Shown here: positions 6,942 through 8,005 of the stretch, piece by piece
Layout: the number at the start of each line of letters is the position of its first letter
Position numbering within the stretch: the stretch's first letter is position 1
Assembly (NCBI GenBank): GCA_029960905.1
Contig: JASBVU010000075.1
Location: forward strand, 1-8,005
Direction of reading: 5' to 3'
DNA length: 8,005 bases
Source: Thermoanaerobacterium sp.
GTDB taxonomy: Bacteria; Bacillota; Thermoanaerobacteria; Thermoanaerobacterales; Thermoanaerobacteraceae
Made by a program: the position numbers and the translations under genes
The notes under the pieces: generated by a model
What the model was told of the DNA's origin: nothing
Database searches by the model: none
The model's input: the letters and a program-made list of their open reading frames with translations, nothing else

Positions 6942-7394
6942 ATGATGGATATAAAGACAAAAAATTTTGGCCTTGTCAGCTATAATGCTGAAGATGTGCT
7001 TCACTTTGAGGAAGGCATACCAGGCTTCGAGGGACTCAAAAGCTTTATTCTTCTAAGCTCTGAAGAATTTACCCCCTTTAAATGGCTGCAGTCCCTCGAT
7101 GATACGGATATAGCATTTGTGATAATTGATCCTAAAGTCGTAGTAAAAGATTATGAAGTTGAATTAGACGAAGAGACGGTAAAATTACTGGATATAAAGG
7201 ACTTAAATCACATTCTCGTTTTTGCCATCGTTGTAATACCAAAAGAAATCGAAAAAATGACTGCCAATCTGAAAGCCCCTATAATCATAAATGCAGAAAA
7301 CAACAAAGGCATGCAGATAATCATGGATAATGATAAATACATGATAAAGCATCCTATACTTAAGGAGCTAAAAAATGCTGATATTAACTCGTAA
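6942..7394 (+). CDS. fliW: FliW, flagellar assembly factor and CsrA antagonist
   Basis: FliW binds CsrA allosterically and stops it from repressing hag. Free cytoplasmic flagellin titrates FliW away, so flagellin level feeds back on its own translation. The 150-residue product has the family opening [20 protein letters not shown] (residues 3-22) and [11 protein letters not shown], then [19 protein letters not shown]. Near the end it has the conserved IKHPILKEL (135-143). Two adjacent ATGs are possible (6942 and 6945). With GAGAGGAAG at 6931-6939 the second has the more usual spacing and gives the common MDIKTK start; the first is kept as the longer form. The last 20 bases overlap csrA, so its effector and target are translationally linked. 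All expected parts appear intact. Confidence 0.95.
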   Translation: MMDIKTKNFGLVSYNAEDVLHFEEGIPGFEGLKSFILLSSEEFTPFKWLQSLDDTDIAFVIIDPKVVVKDYEVELDEETVKLLDIKDLNHILVFAIVVIPKEIEKMTANLKAPIIINAENNKGMQIIMDNDKYMIKHPILKELKNADINS

Positions 7395-7602
7395 AATAGG
7401 GCAGTCTCTGATTATAGGGGATGACATTGAAGTAAAGATTGTGAGCATTGATGGCGAAAATATAAAGATAGGTATATCCGCTCCAAAGAATGTATCGGTC
7501 GTAAGAAAAGAGCTTTTAGAAGTAAAAGATGAAAATAAGAAAGCAGCAAATATAGATAGACCATCGCTTAAAATGTTAGAAAAAATTATAAAAAAAGACT
7601 AA
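7375..7602 (+). CDS. csrA: CsrA, carbon storage/flagellin translation regulator
   Basis: RNA-binding homodimer that represses translation by occupying GGA-containing sites near ribosome binding sites; in Firmicutes its main known target is hag. The 75 residues show the canonical [20 protein letters not shown] start, the [17 protein letters not shown] core with the RNA-contacting Leu4 and Arg44 present, and a C-terminal extension (about 50-75). That extension is the part contacted by FliW in homologues. AAGGAGC at 7362-7368, inside fliW, precedes the ATG at 7375. The reading frame overlaps fliW by 20 bases. The stop codon is embedded in the -35 of the predicted hag promoter, so csrA and its target hag are almost contiguous. 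No terminator hairpin separates them, so some read-through into hag is possible. Confidence 0.96.
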   Translation: MLILTRKIGQSLIIGDDIEVKIVSIDGENIKIGISAPKNVSVVRKELLEVKDENKKAANIDRPSLKMLEKIIKKD

Positions 7603-7626
7603 AGTAAAAAAAAGAAAAATCGATAT
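7600..7626 (+). promoter_or_regulatory. Predicted sigma-28 (SigD) promoter of hag
   Basis: TAAA at 7600-7603 overlaps the csrA stop codon. After 15 bases comes ATCGATAT at 7619-7626, two mismatches from the ideal GCCGATAT but retaining the CGATAT core. Initiation near 7633 would give a leader of about 90 bases before the hag ATG at 7724. hag is the classic sigma-28 target, so the site is expected here. A similar GTCGATAT at 7677-7684 lacks a -35 and is less likely. Confidence 0.7.
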
Positions 7627-7649
7627 ATATAGTGTAAAACAAATGACAA

Positions 7650-7665
7650 ACAGTTGGCCAACTGT
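7650..7665. repeat. Perfect 16-bp palindrome in the hag leader
   Basis: ACAGTTGGCCAACTGT reads identically on both strands, with no spacer. It lies downstream of the predicted hag start point and upstream of the CsrA hairpin. It is not followed by a T-run, so it is not an obvious terminator. It could be a dimeric-protein operator or a leader hairpin; the sequence alone does not decide. Confidence 0.6.
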
Positions 7666-7683
7666 GAAAATTTATGGTCGATA

Positions 7684-7697
7684 TGGCATGGATGCCA
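7684..7697 (+). promoter_or_regulatory. Putative CsrA-binding hairpin (site 1) in hag leader
   Basis: TGGCA (7684-7688) and TGCCA (7693-7697) form a five-base-pair stem around the loop TGGA, placing GGA (7690-7692) in the loop. Known CsrA targets show GGA in a small hairpin loop with a CARGGAUG-like core; here CATGGATG matches seven of eight bases. The csrA gene is immediately upstream, and B. subtilis hag has a comparable upstream site. Binding is inferred. Confidence 0.7.
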
Positions 7698-7707
7698 AAT
7701 AAAAATT

Positions 7708-7715
7708 CAAGGAGG
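7708..7715 (+). promoter_or_regulatory. hag Shine-Dalgarno overlapping putative CsrA site 2
   Basis: AAGGAGG at 7709-7715 is a near-ideal ribosome binding site eight bases before the hag ATG. The overlapping CAAGGA (7708-7713) matches the CARGGA core of CsrA targets. Its GGA lies 21 bases after that of the upstream hairpin, a spacing that one CsrA dimer could bridge. CsrA on this site would directly block ribosome entry. Confidence 0.7.
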
Positions 7716-7723
7716 AAGAAAAT

Positions 7724-8005
7724 ATGGTAATCAACACAAACATAAGTGCTATAAACGCATGGAGAGCACTTGAGACAAACAACACAAACACACAAAAAGC
7801 ATTGCAAAAGCTTTCATCAGGCTACAGGATCAACAGTGCAGCAGATGATGCAGCAGGCCTTGCAATATCTGAAAAGATGAAAGCACAGATAGCTGGTCTA
7901 GATCAAGCTCAAAGAAATGCACAAGACGGTATTTCGCTTTTACAGACAGCAGAAGGTGCATTAAATGAGACAACATCAATTCTTCAGAGAATGAGGGAAT
8001 TGGTA
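7724..8005 (+). CDS. hag: Flagellin Hag (3' end cut by window)
   Basis: Major filament protein, exported through the flagellar type III system and polymerised on the FlgK/FlgL junction. The 94 codons present give the conserved D0/D1 N-terminal half: [20 protein letters not shown], then the hallmark [20 protein letters not shown] (30-49) and [40 protein letters not shown] and the start of RMRELV follow. Start choice is secure from the strong Shine-Dalgarno and the family N-terminus. The frame is open to the window edge; the variable centre and C-terminal D0 helix lie outside. Regulation is visible in its leader: a sigma-28-type promoter, a palindrome and two CsrA-type GGA elements. Confidence 0.97.
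   Translation, partial: MVINTNISAINAWRALETNNTNTQKALQKLSSGYRINSAADDAAGLAISEKMKAQIAGLDQAQRNAQDGISLLQTAEGALNETTSILQRMRELV

Noticed and set aside
7581..7665. Intrinsic terminator after csrA
   Set aside because: The tract after csrA is A-rich without a hairpin, and the palindrome at 7650-7665 is followed by GAAAATTTA rather than a T-run.
7677..7684. GTCGATAT as a second sigma-28 -10 for hag
   Set aside because: No TAAA-like -35 occurs 14-16 bases upstream, since that position falls in the palindrome; it would also start transcription within or after the CsrA hairpin.
7586..7807. Antisense reading frame across the hag leader
   Set aside because: It opposes the start of hag and the promoter region, is rich in Cys/Phe/Tyr from complementing A-rich DNA, and has no supporting signals.

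Overview
The window is AT-rich chromosomal DNA from a low-GC Gram-positive bacterium, most likely a thermophilic anaerobe of the Thermoanaerobacterium/Thermoanaerobacter group. That placement rests on protein style and codon use recalled from the group; no search was run. All genes lie on the + strand. The gene order comF - yvyF - flgM - flgN - flgK - flgL - DUF6470 (yviE) - fliW - csrA - hag is the conserved late-flagellar cluster known from Bacillus subtilis. Here recD2 sits in front of comF, where B. subtilis has comFA and comFB.

Layout. Positions 1-1980 hold the 3' part of recD2, a DNA helicase gene whose start lies outside the window. A 91-bp gap follows with a near-perfect sigma-28 (SigD) promoter, TAAA-N15-GCCGATAT. 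Then come comF (phosphoribosyltransferase-like competence protein) and the zinc-finger flagellar-operon protein yvyF. A second sigma-28-type site just after yvyF precedes flgM (anti-sigma-28), flgN (chaperone), flgK and flgL (hook-filament junction), a DUF6470 protein, and fliW and csrA, whose reading frames overlap. A third sigma-28-type promoter overlaps the csrA stop and drives hag (flagellin), which runs off the right edge. No convincing intrinsic terminator is visible anywhere.

How the genes work together. FlgM holds sigma-28 inactive until hook completion allows FlgM export. Sigma-28 then fires the promoters seen here. FlgN chaperones FlgK and FlgL to the export gate, and FlgK/FlgL form the junction on which flagellin polymerises. 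FliW, CsrA and Hag form a homeostatic switch: free flagellin binds FliW, which releases CsrA to block hag translation. The hag leader carries the expected CsrA targets: a 5-bp hairpin with GGA in its loop (7684-7697) and a CAAGGA element inside the Shine-Dalgarno (7708-7715).

Points that stand out. (1) The first ~115 bp of flgK are scrambled by several frame changes and an in-frame stop, while the remaining ~1.3 kb is intact. This is either a sequence error or a very recent inactivation. (2) A sigma-28 promoter stands directly before the competence-type gene comF. (3) The DUF6470 protein opens with six exact-period nine-residue repeats. (4) A perfect 16-bp palindrome of unknown role lies in the hag leader. 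I see no wholly undescribed system; the window is a conserved motility locus with these local peculiarities.
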